From SAR202 cluster bacterium (GTDB lineage: Bacteria; Chloroflexota; Dehalococcoidia; Lucifugimonadales; Lucifugimonadaceae), in NCBI GenBank assembly GCA_009392215.1, contig VFGZ01000030.1, positions 1 through 64,000 of the forward strand: DNA of 64,000 nucleotides, read 5' to 3'. Under the pieces are notes generated by a model. The model was given only the letters and a program-made list of their open reading frames with translations. It ran no database searches and was not told the DNA's origin. Made by a program: the position numbers and the translations under genes. This document shows, piece after piece, positions 35,488-45,142 of this stretch. Position 1 is the first letter of the stretch; the number at the start of each line of letters is the position of its first letter.

Positions 35488-36360
35488 CTAGCCAAGTACT
35501 TCCTTCATTTTTGCACCGATTAATGCAGGCGATTCAGCGATATGTACTCCGGCCTCCGCGAGTGTTTTGATCTTTTCAGAAGCCATAGCTGCCTTGCCGG
35601 TGATAATGGCTCCCGCGTGCCCCATACGCTTTCCAGCTGGAGCTGATTGGCCAGCAATCGCAGCTACGACAGGTTTATTTATGTGTTTTTTGATGTAATC
35701 GGCAGCCAGTTGTTCGCGCGTGCCTCCAATTTCACCTATCAAAACGATAGCTTCGGTTTCCTTATCAGCTTCAAATAGTTCAAGAACATCAGTGAATGTT
35801 GTTCCGTGCACAGGGTCTCCACCGATCCCGACGCATGTGGATTGACCCATTCCATGTTGGACCAACTGTGCAATTGCTTCGTAGGTAAGAGTTCCAGACC
35901 GCGAGACGACACCTACATTACCGGGTTTTACGATATTGCTGGGGATGATGCCTACTTTGGCTTTATATCCAGGACTCAATACGCCCGGGCAGTTTGATCC
36001 GATTAATCGCGTTGGTTTATCTTTGATGTAGGCCATGACCTTCACCATGTCGATTACCGGGACACCTTCTGTGATGCAGACAACAAGTTCCAGCCCTGCA
36101 TCGACCTGTTCAATTATCGCATCCATAGCAAACGGTGCGGGGACAAATATGATTCCGGTGTTTGCCCCCGTTTGGTCTACTGCATCCGCTACTTGTGAAA
36201 AGAATGGGACATTGTTTTCGAACTTTTGTCCATTGCGGCCAGGGTGCACTGCCGCAACCATGTTTGTGCCATATGCAAGGGTTCTACTTGCTTGAAAACT
36301 TCCATCTCGGCCGAGGCCCTGAACAAGTAAACGGGTTTCCGAATCAACAAGAATTGCCAT
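35488..36360 (-). CDS. sucD: Succinyl-CoA synthetase, alpha subunit
   Basis: 290-residue alpha subunit that binds CoA and carries the phosphohistidine, converting succinyl-CoA to succinate with NTP formation in the TCA cycle. Motifs: [12 protein letters not shown] at the N-terminus, [10 protein letters not shown] near 118-127, [21 protein letters not shown], and MGHAGAII with the active-site His near 246. ATG 36360 shares one base with the sucC stop (TAATG), giving tight coupling. Length is normal. Confidence 0.96.
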   Translation of the reverse strand: MAILVDSETRLLVQGLGRDGSFQASRTLAYGTNMVAAVHPGRNGQKFENNVPFFSQVADAVDQTGANTGIIFVPAPFAMDAIIEQVDAGLELVVCITEGVPVIDMVKVMAYIKDKPTRLIGSNCPGVLSPGYKAKVGIIPSNIVKPGNVGVVSRSGTLTYEAIAQLVQHGMGQSTCVGIGGDPVHGTTFTDVLELFEADKETEAIVLIGEIGGTREQLAADYIKKHINKPVVAAIAGQSAPAGKRMGHAGAIITGKAAMASEKIKTLAEAGVHIAESPALIGAKMKEVLG

Positions 36361-37538
36361 TAGTTTGAACGCTCAAGTTCTAATAGCTTTTGTTGTAATA
36401 CATCAGCCGCGCCTGCAAGATCTGTTACAACCGTGATATCAAGGTCGGAGTCGGTGAGTATCTCGATCCCCTCTTTTGCGTTTGTCCCACGCATGGATAC
36501 AACTAATGGCATTTTGGCGGCTGTTTCTGCTGCTGCTGCTACGATACCTGCTGCGACGACATCTGAACGGGCTATACCCGCAAATAAATTCACCAAGACT
36601 ATTTCGACATCAGTGTCATCTACTATGATTTTAAACGCTTCCTCGATGCGCTCCTGATTGGCTGATCCTCCTATGTCAAGAAAGTTCGCCGGATCGGCCC
36701 CGGCGTTCTTAGTTATATCCATAGTAGCCATAGCGAGCCCCGCGCCATTGACCATGCAGCCAACACGTCCCCCGCTGAGTTTCACATATGCGAGATCGGA
36801 TTTATAAGCACGTTGTTCCAGAGGGTCCAATTGATTCGGATCAATTAAATTTGCTAGCTCTGGGTGACGGAACAATGCATCATCTTCGAGGTTGATCTTA
36901 GCGTCCAAGGCTACGATCGCGTTATCCTTCGTTACTACGAGGGGGTTTACTTCAACAAGTGAACAATCATTTTCAATGAATACCTTGTACAGGTCTATTA
37001 TTAGTTTCGTAGTTGCTCTTATCGATTCTGATGGAACCTCTAAAGCGATGGCTAAATCTCTGGCGTGATATGGGGAAAGTCCAATTAAGGGATCAGCGAT
37101 TACTCGGAAGATTTTCTCTGGGGTTGTGGCTGCGACTTCCTCGATATCCATGCCACCTTCGCTGCTGGCCATCACGACTGGAGCACCTAAATCTCCGTCT
37201 ATTACGATTGATAGGTAAAGCTCATCTTTGATATCGAGTGTCTCGGCAATCATCACCTTCTCAATTGGCACTCCAGTGGGTCCTGTTTGATTGGTAACGA
37301 GATGGGTGCCGATCAACTCCTCTGTGAGTTGGCCTGCCTCTTTAGATGACTCAACAAGTTTTACTCCGCCAGCTTTCCCTCGTCCTCCAGCGTGTACTTG
37401 TGCTTTAACTACAACGCGTCCACCGATTCGATCTGCAATTTCTATTGCTTCTTCGGCTGTCGAGGCTACTCCAGAATTTGGGGTAGGCACACCAAATTTT
37501 TCGAAGATTTCTTTTGCTTGATACTCGTGTATATTCAC
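36360..37538 (-). CDS. sucC: Succinyl-CoA synthetase, beta subunit
   Basis: 392-residue beta subunit with an N-terminal ATP-grasp domain ([35 protein letters not shown]) and a C-terminal CoA-ligase domain ([33 protein letters not shown]). It binds the nucleotide and succinate and pairs with the alpha subunit. GTG 37538 gives the expected N-terminus. It is the first gene of the minus-strand group sucC-sucD-hydrolase-hydrolase; the 227-bp upstream gap should contain the promoter. No abnormality is seen. Confidence 0.96.
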   Translation of the reverse strand: MNIHEYQAKEIFEKFGVPTPNSGVASTAEEAIEIADRIGGRVVVKAQVHAGGRGKAGGVKLVESSKEAGQLTEELIGTHLVTNQTGPTGVPIEKVMIAETLDIKDELYLSIVIDGDLGAPVVMASSEGGMDIEEVAATTPEKIFRVIADPLIGLSPYHARDLAIALEVPSESIRATTKLIIDLYKVFIENDCSLVEVNPLVVTKDNAIVALDAKINLEDDALFRHPELANLIDPNQLDPLEQRAYKSDLAYVKLSGGRVGCMVNGAGLAMATMDITKNAGADPANFLDIGGSANQERIEEAFKIIVDDTDVEIVLVNLFAGIARSDVVAAGIVAAAAETAAKMPLVVSMRGTNAKEGIEILTDSDLDITVVTDLAGAADVLQQKLLELERSN

Positions 37539-37765
37539 GAATGGGTGTTCACTTATTCAAGTCCAATTCGATTGAGCGTGCCTTACAAAATAACTGATCT
37601 CAAATGTTTTATTGATGCAAGTTATAAATTATCGTACCGAGGGTTAGGTGAAGTGTCCACGACTCTTTGTACAGTGCATCTATACATTGTGTAATTATTG
37701 GATCTGATCGTTAGTTGTAACGATCTAAGATGATTTTGTTTGTTCTGATATTTTCTTGAAGTTAA

Positions 37766-38746
37766 TTAATCATTCAATGCATCAATCGATTGTAAAACGG
37801 CCCTGATATATCCGTAGCAGTAGGCGAACGCAACGGTGGCTGCATTTTCTCCTGCTACCGCTGGGGCGTGATCTGGCATCAACATGCCTTTGTAACCCAC
37901 TTCTTTATAGGTTCTGGCTGCCTTCAGCATATCTACGTCGCCTTCATCAGGGAAAGTCTCTTCAAATTCGAGTTTTTTGCCTGAGATATTTCGGAAATGC
38001 ACATTGAAAATTTTATCTCTTTTGCCGAACCACCTTATTACATCGAATATTTCTGTAGATGGATCATCTAGCATCTCTGAAACGGTTCCCTGGCAGAAAT
38101 TAAGGCCATGAATAGAACTTTCATGCATTTGCACGAACTTTTTCATCCCGTCGACTGTTCCTAAAACCCTGCTCACTCCACGGTAACCATCAGGGGTGTA
38201 GGGGTCATGCGGGTGACATGCAAGCTTTACTTTATATTCTTCTGCTACGGGTACGATGCGTTCGAGGAAATAATCTATGCGTTCCCAGTATTCGTCCGCC
38301 GAAACTTCTCCCCATACACCAGGCGGTTCATTTTGATCGATTTCATTCCAGTGAAAACTGGAGCGTAGTGAACCGCCCCGACCGTATTTTGGTTCGGTTC
38401 TGGTAATACCGATGATGAACAAACGGTACTTGACGGCGGGAATCCCCGATTGACCACAGGCCCGGATAATGTCTTGGCATATTTCGATCTCTCGGTCACG
38501 GTCAGGTGATATACCTAAGGTGATATTCGGAGATTGGTTATCTTCTGGCTTGGTGCCAATGGGCAGAGCGATCATGTCGACGGCAATGCCATAGGATTCG
38601 ACCTTTTGGCGGTATTTGCTAAGTACATCGGTAGTCCATGTATCTGCACTGCCCGGGGGGAATCCGTTGATATGGTTGACACCCAATTGTGCAAGTAATT
38701 TGTAGTCGTTATCACTGTGGATTGGATATTGGGTTCCGACAAACAT
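37766..38746 (-). CDS. Mannonate dehydratase (UxuA)-like TIM-barrel protein
   Basis: 326 residues resembling UxuA, which converts D-mannonate to 2-keto-3-deoxygluconate in hexuronate degradation. Metal-site landmarks of UxuA are present in order: ACHPHDP, NFCQGT with the metal-binding Cys, NVHFRNI, EGDVDM and MPDHAP. ATG 38746 follows AGG closely. The rest is divergent and somewhat shorter than E. coli UxuA (about 390), so a related sugar acid could be the substrate. It stands alone between sucC and the tRNA gene, with a hairpin upstream. It gives the window dehydratases of two different folds, UxuA and enolase. Confidence 0.82.
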   Translation of the reverse strand: MFVGTQYPIHSDNDYKLLAQLGVNHINGFPPGSADTWTTDVLSKYRQKVESYGIAVDMIALPIGTKPEDNQSPNITLGISPDRDREIEICQDIIRACGQSGIPAVKYRLFIIGITRTEPKYGRGGSLRSSFHWNEIDQNEPPGVWGEVSADEYWERIDYFLERIVPVAEEYKVKLACHPHDPYTPDGYRGVSRVLGTVDGMKKFVQMHESSIHGLNFCQGTVSEMLDDPSTEIFDVIRWFGKRDKIFNVHFRNISGKKLEFEETFPDEGDVDMLKAARTYKEVGYKGMLMPDHAPAVAGENAATVAFAYCYGYIRAVLQSIDALND

Positions 38747-38816
38747 TTGCCTGTGCCTGATTGAGATATTTAGTTCACAGATGGTTGTTGTGAGGTAGAA
38801 GCTAGATGACCATCAG

Positions 38817-38838
38817 CCACTATTCATCTGAATAGTGG
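38817..38838. terminator. Hairpin downstream of tRNA-Ser, possible terminator
   Basis: CCACTATTC (38817-38825) and GAATAGTGG (38830-38838) form a perfect 9-bp stem with a 4-base loop, about 10 bases beyond the tRNA 3' end. On the tRNA strand a T-rich stretch precedes the hairpin and none follows it, so it is not a textbook terminator. It may serve as a processing or stability structure. Confidence 0.35.
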
Positions 38839-38847
38839 GTAAAAATA

Positions 38848-38937
38848 TGGCGGAGGGGACAGGATTCGAACCTGCGATGCCCTTGCGGACATACTTGTTT
38901 TCAAGACAAGCGCATTCAACCACTCTGCCACCCCTCC
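38848..38937 (-). tRNA. tRNA-Ser (anticodon UGA)
   Basis: A 90-base cloverleaf on the minus strand. Acceptor stem GGAGGGG pairs with CCCCTCC, discriminator G73, and CCA is encoded. D-arm contains GGCAGAGTGG. Anticodon stem CTTGT/ACAAG encloses the loop CTTGAAA, giving anticodon TGA (UCA, with wobble to other UCN codons). A long variable arm (roughly TATGTCCGCAAGGGCATC) identifies class II tRNA-Ser. The T-arm is GCAGGTTCGAATCCTGT. It is a lone gene between the UxuA-like and small membrane protein genes. Confidence 0.96.
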
Positions 38938-39133
38938 GCTGACGCTACGACCTCAGGTCGCGCACCAAATATAAGTCTAATTGTAAATTCTGGTAATCCG
39001 AAACAGTTAAATTGTGATTTCTAGTAGCCGACAATAACGTTCAAGTTGATAATCTTCATATCGAATGTTATTTGATCTGTTCTGATGTGGTTATACATGT
39101 ATTTTCTCTGGTTTGAATTGTTGGAGAGTGATC

Positions 39134-39355
39134 ATGAAACAGGTTCTTGAGTGGTCAGGAATGTGGATTGTTGCTTTGGGTTTTGTGGTTGCAGGCTTGG
39201 GATTGGTGGTGTTGATAGTGACTGAAAATACGTTCTTTTATGGTTTTGGATGGGCGGTAGTGTTGATTGGTATAGGGGTTCTTTTCTGGTCAGTGCTGCG
39301 TGATCGATTACGAGCTCGGAAGACAGAAGATCTTGATGACGTTGGATTTAATTAA
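39134..39355 (+). CDS. Small two-helix membrane protein, unknown function
   Basis: A 73-residue protein from ATG 39134, chosen because GGAG lies 7 bases upstream; the frame extends to 39113 without ribosome-site support. Two hydrophobic helices (about residues 8-27 and 34-52) are followed by an Arg/Lys-rich stretch and an acidic tail (TEDLDDVG), so the C-terminus is probably cytoplasmic. No family is recognised. It converges on polA with a 35-bp gap. The good ribosome site and clean membrane topology argue for a real gene. Confidence 0.6.
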   Translation: MKQVLEWSGMWIVALGFVVAGLGLVVLIVTENTFFYGFGWAVVLIGIGVLFWSVLRDRLRARKTEDLDDVGFN

Positions 39356-39390
39356 CTACGGTTTGTTGCCTGTCGTATTTTGATCTGGAC

Positions 39391-42324
39391 CTAGTCAACT
39401 GAGTCCATGTCACCCCAGGTTGGTCCAGTTTTCGCTTCTACCAGCAGTGGGACGGTTAAATCCATGGCTTCTGGCATCATGGTTGTCACCATCATTTGCA
39501 TTTCCATCAGTTCTCCAGGGGCGATTTCAAATATTAGTTCGTCATGAACCTGGATGGACATTTTTGACTGCATTTGTTGCGTTTTCATTTCGTTTGAAAT
39601 ATTAATCATGGCAAGCTTAATAACGTCTGCCGCCGTTCCCTGTATTGGCATGTTTACGGATACTCGTTCAGCAGCTGCTCGGTGACCTGGATGGCCAGCG
39701 TTGATATCTGGCAGGTACCGTCGCCGACCGGTGACGGTCTGCGCGAAACCAGTGTCGCGAGCAAATTGTTTAGCTTGCTCTATGTGGTTGCGAATTCCTG
39801 GGTATTTGCCGAAGTAAAGATCGATGAATTCCTGTCCCTGCTTCCTAGTCAGATCTGTTTGACGAGCTACTCCGATCGGTCCAAGTCCGTAGATCACCCC
39901 AAAGTTTAGAATCTTAGCTATTCGGCGTTGATCGGCGCTTACATCCTGCACTCCGTACATTGCGCGTGCAGTGGAAGCGTGGATATCTTCACCGTTTCCA
40001 AATGCTTCTAGGAGACCAGGATCCTGTGATAGGTGTGCGAGGATCCTTAATTCGATCTGGGAGTAGTCTGCTGCCAGAAATTGCCATCCGTTTTCGAAAT
40101 CGGTAACAAATGCCTTTCGAACTTTTCTGCCAAGTTCTGTGCGTACAGGGATGTTTTGTACGTTAGGATCATTGCTTGAAAGTCGTCCGGTGGCTGAGCC
40201 GACCTGGTTGAAACTGGTGTGAACCCGTTGGGTATTGGGATTTGCCAACAGCGGTAGGGCATCAACATATGTAGATTTCAGCTTTGTCAATTCACGGAAC
40301 TTTAGTACTGCATCGGCGATTTGGTAAATCCTATCGTCAAGTCCTCGGCTTTCCTGAATTTTCTCTAAAGCATTAGCATCCATAGACCAGCCGGTCTTGG
40401 TTTTCCGAGTTTTTGGTGCCCCTAGTTCATCAATCAGCAGATTGGCTACTTGTTGGTTTGAAGCAAGATTAAGTTCGCGACCTCCGACGACGCTGGTTGC
40501 CGCCTGTTTGATTAGCTCTATTTCAGTCCCGAGTTGTTCCGACATATCCGCAAGCGCGGCTTTGTCGATGATCATGCCATTGCGTTGCATCTCGATGATG
40601 ATTGGAAGTAACGGGATTTCGATTTCTTTATTTACGTAATCGGCTTGATGATCGGGTATCTCCTGCTTGAGATATTCATACAGACGCCATGTAAAGTCAG
40701 CGTCCGATGCTGCGTACGGGCCTGCTTGTTCGATTGGCACTTCCGCCATTGTGATTTGTTTTTTTCCAACTCCTATAAGTGTCTTAATCTCAGTCATATT
40801 CTGACCGAAAAGTTGGAAAGCAAGTTGCTTCAGACCAATGGAGCGATATCCGCACAGCGCTGCAGCTATCATGGTGTCAAAGGTTAAGGCTTTTACATCA
40901 ATACCTGCGGTGCTTAACACCATCAAGTCAAAATTGGCATTGTGTGCGATTTTACCAACGGATTTATTTTCGAATATTGGGCGTAGTAGTGTAAGTCCAT
41001 CAGAGAATGAGACCTGTGTGCCTTCAGTGTGTCCAAGAGGAACGTACCAGGCATGCCCTGTTTTTATAGCGAACGAAAGACCTACCAGATCAGATGTCAT
41101 TGAGTTAAGGCCGGTTGTTTCTGTGTCGAATGCAAACTCACCATTTTTGTGAAGTTGGTCAATCATTGACTGGAAAGTGGGCGTATCCGTGACGATCTCA
41201 TACTCACCGAGTGGTTTCGGCGGGTCAGGCGGTGTCAGTGCCTCGACTGATACTGGTGGTGAGATATCATCGATCATTTCCAACTGGCTGGAAGTGCCAA
41301 TCGGAGAAGTTTCTGCAATATTGCTATTGTCAGCTTTCATTTCGTTTAAGTGATCCGATTCGAATCGTGGCATTCGATTGGCAACTAGACGTAGCTCGTA
41401 ATTCATTAGAACCTTGATTACTGCCTCCCGATCAAATTGACCGAATTCAGATTTTTCAGCGTCGAAATCAATTGGGACATCACGAACAATGGTTGTTAGA
41501 ACCAGAGCCTCGGCTGCAGTTTCACGGTGCTCGTCAAGTAAGTTCATAGCGCGCTTTGCGCCACGAAGTCCTTCGATCCGTTCGATTTCACTTAGGTTGC
41601 TGAATAAAGAAGGGAAATGCCCTAATTTCGCTAGTACGGTTCGGGCAGATTTCTTCCCCACTCCTGGAACACCGGGAATATTGTCTGAAGAATCCCCTTC
41701 GAGGGCTTTGATTTCGGCGATGTATTCAGGTCCCAGCCCATCATATCTTTCAGCTACTCCCGCAGGGTCGTACGTTCGCATTTCGCCAAAGCCGGTGTAC
41801 ATGAGTAACGAGGTTTTTTCGTCGACAAGCTGTAACTGGTCAGCGTCACCAGTTAGGATCAGGGTTTTCATGCCTTTTTCGCTTGCCTGTTTTGAAAGTG
41901 TCCCGATCAGGTCGTCCGCTTCAAATCCATCGTATTCATAGACTGGGATACCCATTGGTGCGAGGATCTCTTTAACAATTGGAATCTGCTCATGGAGAGC
42001 GGGATCGACCTCTTGTCTTTGGGCTTTGTATGCCGGAAACAGGTCCTTGCGGAATGTTGGAGCTTTTGTATCGAATGTAACCGCTATATGTGTCGGATTT
42101 TGCTCACGTATGGTCTTTAACAGCATTGTCATGAAACCACTAGCACCGGTGGTATTTTGCCCGGAAGAGGTGATTAGATGATCTCGCATAGCGAACCACG
42201 CCCTGAAAACAATCGCGTGACCATCGATTAGTAAAAATAACTGGTCATCGGTTATTGCTTTAGGAGTTGCCATATCTAGGTGATGGGAAGCCTTTAGTCC
42301 CGGTGGATTTACTGCCAGAGTCAT
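39391..42324 (-). CDS. polA: DNA polymerase I
   Basis: 977-residue repair and lagging-strand polymerase with all three domains. The 5'-3' exonuclease lies at about 25-320 (LLIDGHAIVFRAWFAM, LLTGDADQLQLV, SDNIPGVPGVGKKSA). The 3'-5' proofreading domain at about 375-570 keeps its catalytic set: DTETTG, AHNANFD and YAASDAD. The polymerase domain at about 580-977 has DYSQIELRILAHLS, RRIAKILNFGVIYGL and QVHDELIFE. An active proofreading domain distinguishes it from many bacterial Pol I proteins in which this domain is degenerate. Start may be ATG 42324 or ATG 42273 (MATPKAITD); neither has a clear ribosome site, and the second better matches family length. Single gene. Confidence 0.96.
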   Translation of the reverse strand: MTLAVNPPGLKASHHLDMATPKAITDDQLFLLIDGHAIVFRAWFAMRDHLITSSGQNTTGASGFMTMLLKTIREQNPTHIAVTFDTKAPTFRKDLFPAYKAQRQEVDPALHEQIPIVKEILAPMGIPVYEYDGFEADDLIGTLSKQASEKGMKTLILTGDADQLQLVDEKTSLLMYTGFGEMRTYDPAGVAERYDGLGPEYIAEIKALEGDSSDNIPGVPGVGKKSARTVLAKLGHFPSLFSNLSEIERIEGLRGAKRAMNLLDEHRETAAEALVLTTIVRDVPIDFDAEKSEFGQFDREAVIKVLMNYELRLVANRMPRFESDHLNEMKADNSNIAETSPIGTSSQLEMIDDISPPVSVEALTPPDPPKPLGEYEIVTDTPTFQSMIDQLHKNGEFAFDTETTGLNSMTSDLVGLSFAIKTGHAWYVPLGHTEGTQVSFSDGLTLLRPIFENKSVGKIAHNANFDLMVLSTAGIDVKALTFDTMIAAALCGYRSIGLKQLAFQLFGQNMTEIKTLIGVGKKQITMAEVPIEQAGPYAASDADFTWRLYEYLKQEIPDHQADYVNKEIEIPLLPIIIEMQRNGMIIDKAALADMSEQLGTEIELIKQAATSVVGGRELNLASNQQVANLLIDELGAPKTRKTKTGWSMDANALEKIQESRGLDDRIYQIADAVLKFRELTKLKSTYVDALPLLANPNTQRVHTSFNQVGSATGRLSSNDPNVQNIPVRTELGRKVRKAFVTDFENGWQFLAADYSQIELRILAHLSQDPGLLEAFGNGEDIHASTARAMYGVQDVSADQRRIAKILNFGVIYGLGPIGVARQTDLTRKQGQEFIDLYFGKYPGIRNHIEQAKQFARDTGFAQTVTGRRRYLPDINAGHPGHRAAAERVSVNMPIQGTAADVIKLAMINISNEMKTQQMQSKMSIQVHDELIFEIAPGELMEMQMMVTTMMPEAMDLTVPLLVEAKTGPTWGDMDSVD

Positions 42325-42504
42325 TCAACTGTATGAGGTGGAAGTTTATCGCTTGAAGAGTTAGTTGTTCTGATTGTTTACACATTATTAGCAGATATCT
42401 TGTTTGTATAACTAATATGATTAGGTCTTGAAGTGAATATTGATTACAAATAATTACTGCGCAGGAACAGATTTTATTGGCCCAATTGTTTTTGAGGATG
42501 CTTG

Positions 42505-43332
42505 ATGACTGACTTAAATCCGCTCGGGACCTTGGTTTCAACTGACGAATTTGCATCGTGCTGTAGTGGTGAGGTAGGTGGAGAAATTACTCATGCACAC
42601 CTGAATTCAATTAGCGAGGCTGTTCGGCATCGCTATGGTGCATTGGCAAAAACGGCGGCTGAACGGGCTCTTTCATCTGATAAGGCCTCTGATACGTTCT
42701 ACACAGAAGAACAGCGGAACGTTTTGACTGACGAAACAGCAGGAGCCTCAGCTGGCTGTGGAAATCCTGTAGGAATTGCTGATGCTAAACCTGGAGAGAC
42801 GGTTTTAGATCTTGGATCAGGAGGTGGTATCGATTGTTTTCTTGCCGCCAAAGAAGTCGGTCATACTGGTCACGTGATAGGTATCGATATGACTCCTGAA
42901 ATGCTTACTCTAGCGCGCGATAATGCTGACAAACTTCGCACCAATAATGTTGTTTTTAAGCTTGGGCATATAGAGTCGATTCCTCAGTCAGATAATTCTG
43001 TCGATCTTGTAATTTCTAACTGTGTCATAGCGCTTTCGGAGAAAAAAAAGCGGGTTTTTTCTGAGATATTCCGAATATTGAAACCTGGCGGTCGATTTGT
43101 CATTTCAGATGTTGTGAGCGAAAAACCGCTTCCAAGGGACGTTCGTAAGTCAGCGGCAGAGTGGGTTGATTGCGCAGGTGGCGCTGCTGTTATGAGCGAA
43201 TATATTGAGTTGATTGGCGAGACAGGATTCGTGGATGTTGATGTACTGGAAAAACGGACTCGTTCAAGTGGCGCTGAAGCGTGGCGTGATTTATTGATAA
43301 ATTTGACTGTTCGAGCATTCAAGAAAGTATGA
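42505..43332 (+). CDS. Arsenite methyltransferase (ArsM)-like SAM methyltransferase
   Basis: Class I methyltransferase, 275 residues. The SAM motif is [11 protein letters not shown] near 100-110, and [15 protein letters not shown] just before it is characteristic of ArsM. Three cysteines, C85, C173 (SNCVIALS) and C223 (VDCAGG), match the arsenite-binding trio of characterised ArsM enzymes, and [13 protein letters not shown] follows. It should methylate trivalent arsenic to volatile or soluble organoarsenicals. ATG 42505 has GAGGA 6 bases upstream; TTG 42502 is less likely. An extra CC pair sits near residues 19-20. No arsR, arsB or arsC neighbour is present. It is divergent from polA. Confidence 0.88.
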   Translation: MTDLNPLGTLVSTDEFASCCSGEVGGEITHAHLNSISEAVRHRYGALAKTAAERALSSDKASDTFYTEEQRNVLTDETAGASAGCGNPVGIADAKPGETVLDLGSGGGIDCFLAAKEVGHTGHVIGIDMTPEMLTLARDNADKLRTNNVVFKLGHIESIPQSDNSVDLVISNCVIALSEKKKRVFSEIFRILKPGGRFVISDVVSEKPLPRDVRKSAAEWVDCAGGAAVMSEYIELIGETGFVDVDVLEKRTRSSGAEAWRDLLINLTVRAFKKV

Positions 43333-43413
43333 AGTTTTCTCTGCGTTTCTCCTTAGATATCCACTTGCTTTGTCATAAGTCACTTAGTTTTATTCGTTCG
43401 AGTAATAGCCATT

Positions 43414-44367
43414 ATGCTGAATAATCCATGGGCGCGAAATTATGAGAAAGATGATCATGCAGCTTTGGGTCGCGTTCGTGAATGGGCTGGAAATAAACTT
43501 GGCAGTACTGTCGACTATGGATTTGGTTATGGGACATGGGTATTCATTGGGAATGAGACAGTAATCAAGGTTGATCCCGAGGTTGGTCGGTCGGGTCGGT
43601 TTAGTCATGAGCTCGCTGTAACAGCAATGGACCTCCCTGGAGTCGCTACTCCAAATGTGATTGAAACCGGTACGCTTGAAGGTAGGGCGTGGGTCATCAT
43701 GAATCGACTTGACGGTTCTATTGCTTATAACGTCTGGCCTGGCCTTGATGCCAAGGCTCGTGAAAAATTGGTCGCTCAACTAGCTACGGCATTAAGCCAT
43801 TTACAAAAATTTCGACCTGATGCTTCGATGCTTAACGCCACGACGGAAAATTGGAGCAGGCATGTACGTGAGTCGTTTAATAGGACGCTGAGGTCTGTAG
43901 ACGCTATTGTTCCTGGGAGGATACTGACACAGTCACAGGGAGCTTTTGCTCTCTGGGCTGAAGCGCTTGAAGATCGTCCCAGGGTACTTTGCCATGGTGA
44001 TCTCTGGTTTGGGAATATTTTGGTTAACCATCAAGGGGAATTATCGGGAATTGTAGATTTCGATCGAACTGCCTTGGCACCGTCGGATTATGAACTGGAC
44101 ATGCTTTTGAGATTTTGGAATTATCCTTGGAATTTCGTTCCCGAACAATTAGAAGAGACTTACGACGAGCCACTCGATATCTTTTTGTTGAAACCAATTC
44201 TAGAACTTTGCAAAGGTGACTTAAGTGACGAGGTGTTGAGCGCTCGGCTTAGTGCGCTGGAACTGATATACCGCCTCAACCTCGTTAGTCGTTTTGGCTG
44301 GAACGATGAGAACGCCGAGATGTTTGATCGTGTTCTTGCAGGCGATTGGGTTAACGGTCTTATTTAG
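43414..44367 (+). CDS. Aminoglycoside phosphotransferase (APH)-fold kinase
   Basis: Protein-kinase-like phosphotransferase of 317 residues. The catalytic Brenner-type motif CHGDLWFGNILV lies near residue 190, followed by GIVDFDRTALAPSDYELDM with the metal-binding Asp. The N-lobe Lys is probably in VIKVDPE. Such enzymes phosphorylate small metabolites such as homoserine, choline, methylthioribose or antibiotics; there is no specific sign of antibiotic resistance. ATG 43414 has no strong ribosome site. It follows the ArsM-like gene by 81 bp on the same strand. Confidence 0.87.
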   Translation: MLNNPWARNYEKDDHAALGRVREWAGNKLGSTVDYGFGYGTWVFIGNETVIKVDPEVGRSGRFSHELAVTAMDLPGVATPNVIETGTLEGRAWVIMNRLDGSIAYNVWPGLDAKAREKLVAQLATALSHLQKFRPDASMLNATTENWSRHVRESFNRTLRSVDAIVPGRILTQSQGAFALWAEALEDRPRVLCHGDLWFGNILVNHQGELSGIVDFDRTALAPSDYELDMLLRFWNYPWNFVPEQLEETYDEPLDIFLLKPILELCKGDLSDEVLSARLSALELIYRLNLVSRFGWNDENAEMFDRVLAGDWVNGLI

Positions 44368-44527
44368 AAATTTCTAGATCGCGATCTTGTATGCTTCACC
44401 TACTCTGGTTTTGCTAATACAAAGTTAATTTATAACTATTGGCTAAGTTTTTCTAAAACGCGGAAGACTTTCCAAGTTCAGTAGGGTTTCTTTATAGAAC
44501 TTGTAAATGTTTAGGTTTTTAACATAA

Positions 44528-45121
44528 CTAATCAGCGACATCGGCTGTTGGTCGAGCCTCGAGTAGGTCGATGCCGCCTCGGACTTGCCCAAGAGTGTCA
44601 GCGATTCGTTCTTCAAGAGTGAATAAGACTTCTCTAGCGTAGTTGTCTGCACCTTTGCGACGTTCTTCAGCAGAAATCCCTGCGTCATGTAAAATCGTGT
44701 TTACCCGACTTTCTGCGTCATCGATGAGTTTCTGTGAACGACTGCTTGCCGCTTCTTCGATCTCGCTTGCGTTTTCATTGGCCTGTTTAACGATTTCAGT
44801 GTCCTGAATCATCTTGTTAGCTTTTTCTTGAGAAGTGGTAAGTAAGGTGTTTGATTGTTCTTCGGCTAATTGGCGGATGGTCGTTGCTTCTTCATCAGCG
44901 TAAGCACGAATTCGACGAGCTTCGATTTCAGCTTGTTTGATGATGGCATCTTTTTGTCTTACTACGCCTTCGGCCTCGGTTATCTCATCAGGAAGATGTT
45001 TTTTCATCTCATCAATGATCGCACTGATTTTTTGCTGGTTAACCAGTGTTCGTGCAGTGCCAGGCACGCGTCCCTTAACGATCATTTGCTCGAGGTTTTC
45101 GAGTTGTGACATGAGTGTCAT
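44528..45121 (-). CDS. Coiled-coil protein of unknown function (DivIVA/ATPase-stalk-like)
   Basis: 197 residues that are almost entirely helical and charged, with heptad character from about 35 to 180; motifs such as AEIEARRIRAYADEEA resemble the stalk of F-type ATPase subunit b or DivIVA-like proteins, which suggests fold rather than function. There is no membrane segment. The start is ATG 45121, because GGAGG lies 5 bases upstream; the more distal ATG 45133 overlaps that ribosome site. It follows coaD by 21 bp and rsmD on the same strand, a conserved-looking trio. In other bacteria a cell-division or envelope-linked coiled-coil protein often sits beside rsmD-coaD. Function is not assigned. 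Confidence 0.72.
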   Translation of the reverse strand: MTLMSQLENLEQMIVKGRVPGTARTLVNQQKISAIIDEMKKHLPDEITEAEGVVRQKDAIIKQAEIEARRIRAYADEEATTIRQLAEEQSNTLLTTSQEKANKMIQDTEIVKQANENASEIEEAASSRSQKLIDDAESRVNTILHDAGISAEERRKGADNYAREVLFTLEERIADTLGQVRGGIDLLEARPTADVAD

Positions 45122-45142
45122 TTTTGCCTCCATGTTTCCTTT

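Noticed and set aside
44376-44387. 12-bp palindrome AGATCGCGATCT after the phosphotransferase gene
   Set aside because: No loop is available for a hairpin and it lies in a downstream gap, so it is neither a good terminator nor a likely operator.
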